From: Agrobacterium albertimagni AOL15
Lineage (GTDB): Bacteria; Pseudomonadota; Alphaproteobacteria; Rhizobiales; Rhizobiaceae
NCBI RefSeq assembly: GCF_000300855.1
Contig: NZ_ALJF01000008.1
Span: forward strand, 124,001 to 188,000
DNA: 64,000 bases
Direction of reading: 5' to 3'
Position 1 is the stretch's first letter, and each line of letters starts with the position of its first letter. The translations under genes were made by a program, and so were the position numbers. The notes beneath the pieces are model-generated. The model saw only the letters and a program-made list of their open reading frames with translations. It was not told the origin of the DNA and searched no databases. Shown here piece by piece: positions 63,133 to 64,000 of the stretch.

Positions 63133-64000
63133 TCACCCGGTCTTTGTTCCATCCTTGCCCGCCATCGATGGCGTCAGGTCACCGATGAAGTCGCCGATGC
63201 CGGGGCGCTTGGCCGCGCGGAATGGCAGCGGCCGGCAGAGATCCATGGCGGCGATGCCGATTCTGGCTGTCATCAGGCCGTTGATCACCCCTTCTCCGAG
63301 GCGGGTCGAGAGGCGCGCCGCCAGGCCATGGCCCAGCACCTGCTGGGCAAGGCCATCGCCAATGGCAATCGAACCGGTGACCGCGAGATGGGCAAAGACG
63401 TCGCGGAGTAGCCGCAGCATTCCAAGAGAGCCGGGGCGGCCGCCATAGAGATCGGCCATGCTGCGGACGAGGCGCACCACCTCGAAAAGGACATAGGCGA
63501 GGTCGACCACTGCGCGAGGACTGACGGCGGTGACGACCGAAACCCGCTTGGCCGAATTCAAGATCAGGGCGCGTGCCTTGGCATCGAGCGGCGACAGCAA
63601 TTCCCGTTCGGCAAGCTCGATCAGCTGCGGTGCATCGATGATATCGTCTTCGACAGCCGCGAGCGTCTTCTGACCACGCGCGGTCTCGGGACGATGCGCA
63701 ACGAGTGCGGTCAGTTTCTTCACAACCGTGGCCGCCTGCTTCCGCTTGCCGCTCTCGGCCGCTGCTTCCGCCTCAACCTTGAGGTCTTGAACGGTATCGA
63801 GGCGCCAGAGCCCGACGAGCTCGCGCCCGACCGCGACCATCAACGCCAGAAGCCCGATGGCCAGAGCGCCAATCGCGAGGTAGCCGAGCCAGTCGGCCCG
63901 GGCGAAGAGATCCGAGATCAGACGGTCGACCCAGAGACCGAAGGCCAGCGAAAGGAGGATACCGAAGGCACCGGTCGCAAGCTTGGCGAAGGAGAAACGT
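63133..64000 (-). CDS. TIGR01620/DUF697 (YcjF-like) membrane protein (N-terminus off the window)
   Basis: 289 codons are visible from the right edge to the stop. Two transmembrane helices are at the start (LATGAFGILLSLAFGLWVD and LGYLAIGALAIGLLALMVAVG), followed by a helical soluble domain (ALILNSAKRVSVVTAVSPRAVVDLAYVLFEVVRLVRSMADLYGG in full reads as the DUF697 core) and a C-terminal FRAAKRPGIGDFIGD. The YcjF/TIGR01620 family usually accompanies a YcjX-type GTPase gene, which would lie just outside the window to the right. Role unknown; linked in some bacteria to stress. Confidence 0.85.
   Translation of the reverse strand, partial: RFSFAKLATGAFGILLSLAFGLWVDRLISDLFARADWLGYLAIGALAIGLLALMVAVGRELVGLWRLDTVQDLKVEAEAAAESGKRKQAATVVKKLTALVAHRPETARGQKTLAAVEDDIIDAPQLIELAERELLSPLDAKARALILNSAKRVSVVTAVSPRAVVDLAYVLFEVVRLVRSMADLYGGRPGSLGMLRLLRDVFAHLAVTGSIAIGDGLAQQVLGHGLAARLSTRLGEGVINGLMTARIGIAAMDLCRPLPFRAAKRPGIGDFIGDLTPSMAGKDGTKTG

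Overview
The window is ordinary chromosomal DNA of an alphaproteobacterium of the Rhizobiales, most likely Rhizobiaceae (Rhizobium/Agrobacterium/Sinorhizobium relatives). The evidence is the high GC content with dense, often 4-bp-overlapping genes, Usg, DUF2865 and DUF2270 family proteins, a malic enzyme fused to a phosphotransacetylase-like domain, a class II DAHP synthase, a B12-riboswitch-controlled bluB, a LuxR/LuxI pair and, above all, a 1946-residue homologue of the growth pole ring protein (GPR/RgsE) of polar-growing rhizobia. I see no insertion sequence, prophage, CRISPR array, rRNA or tRNA. The genes at both edges run off the window.

Layout. 0-8 kb: AlkD-like repair enzyme (partial), a beta-hydroxyacid dehydrogenase, an unrecognised membrane protein, a TPR-methyltransferase, DUF2270, Usg, and a basic amino-acid ABC importer with binding protein and two permeases but no ATPase gene. 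8-18 kb: an OmpA-domain protein with a long Ala/Glu repeat, mobB-mobA, two transporters, a chemotaxis receptor, moaA and DUF971. 18-26 kb: a MarR/hydrolase divergent pair, a PPOX flavoprotein, a diguanylate cyclase, class I and class II fumarases flanking a degenerate GGDEF protein. 26-33 kb: L,D-transpeptidase, gph, rpiA, DUF2059, gor, a 42-residue small protein and a hydrolase. 33-43 kb: DAHP synthase, GFA protein, a putative regulator, an LtaS-type phosphoglycerol transferase, nadE, a TolB-like protein, the cobalamin riboswitch with bluB, and DUF2865. 43-53 kb: luxI/luxR-type quorum-sensing genes, malic enzyme, an LpxH-like phosphoesterase and a four-gene MCE/Mla-type lipid transport operon. 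52-64 kb: GPR, an Hpt-like protein lacking its histidine, ferredoxin, a possible small RNA, DUF922, the folP-folB-folK operon, a secreted protein and a TIGR01620/DUF697 membrane protein (partial).

How the genes work together. Much of the window is core metabolism: molybdenum cofactor (moaA, mobAB), folate (folPBK), aromatic amino acids, NAD, B12 lower ligand, the TCA cycle (two fumarases, malic enzyme) and the pentose phosphate pathway. A second theme is the cell envelope: OmpA protein, L,D-transpeptidase, phosphoglycerol transferase, LpxH-like enzyme, Mla-type transporter and the polar growth ring protein. Signalling is represented by a chemoreceptor, c-di-GMP proteins, the AHL system and the Hpt-like protein. 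Many genes end in clear hairpins, and several use GTG or TTG starts, which I chose by upstream Shine-Dalgarno sequences and family length. All functional calls come from reading the translated sequence and from family knowledge; no database search was run.
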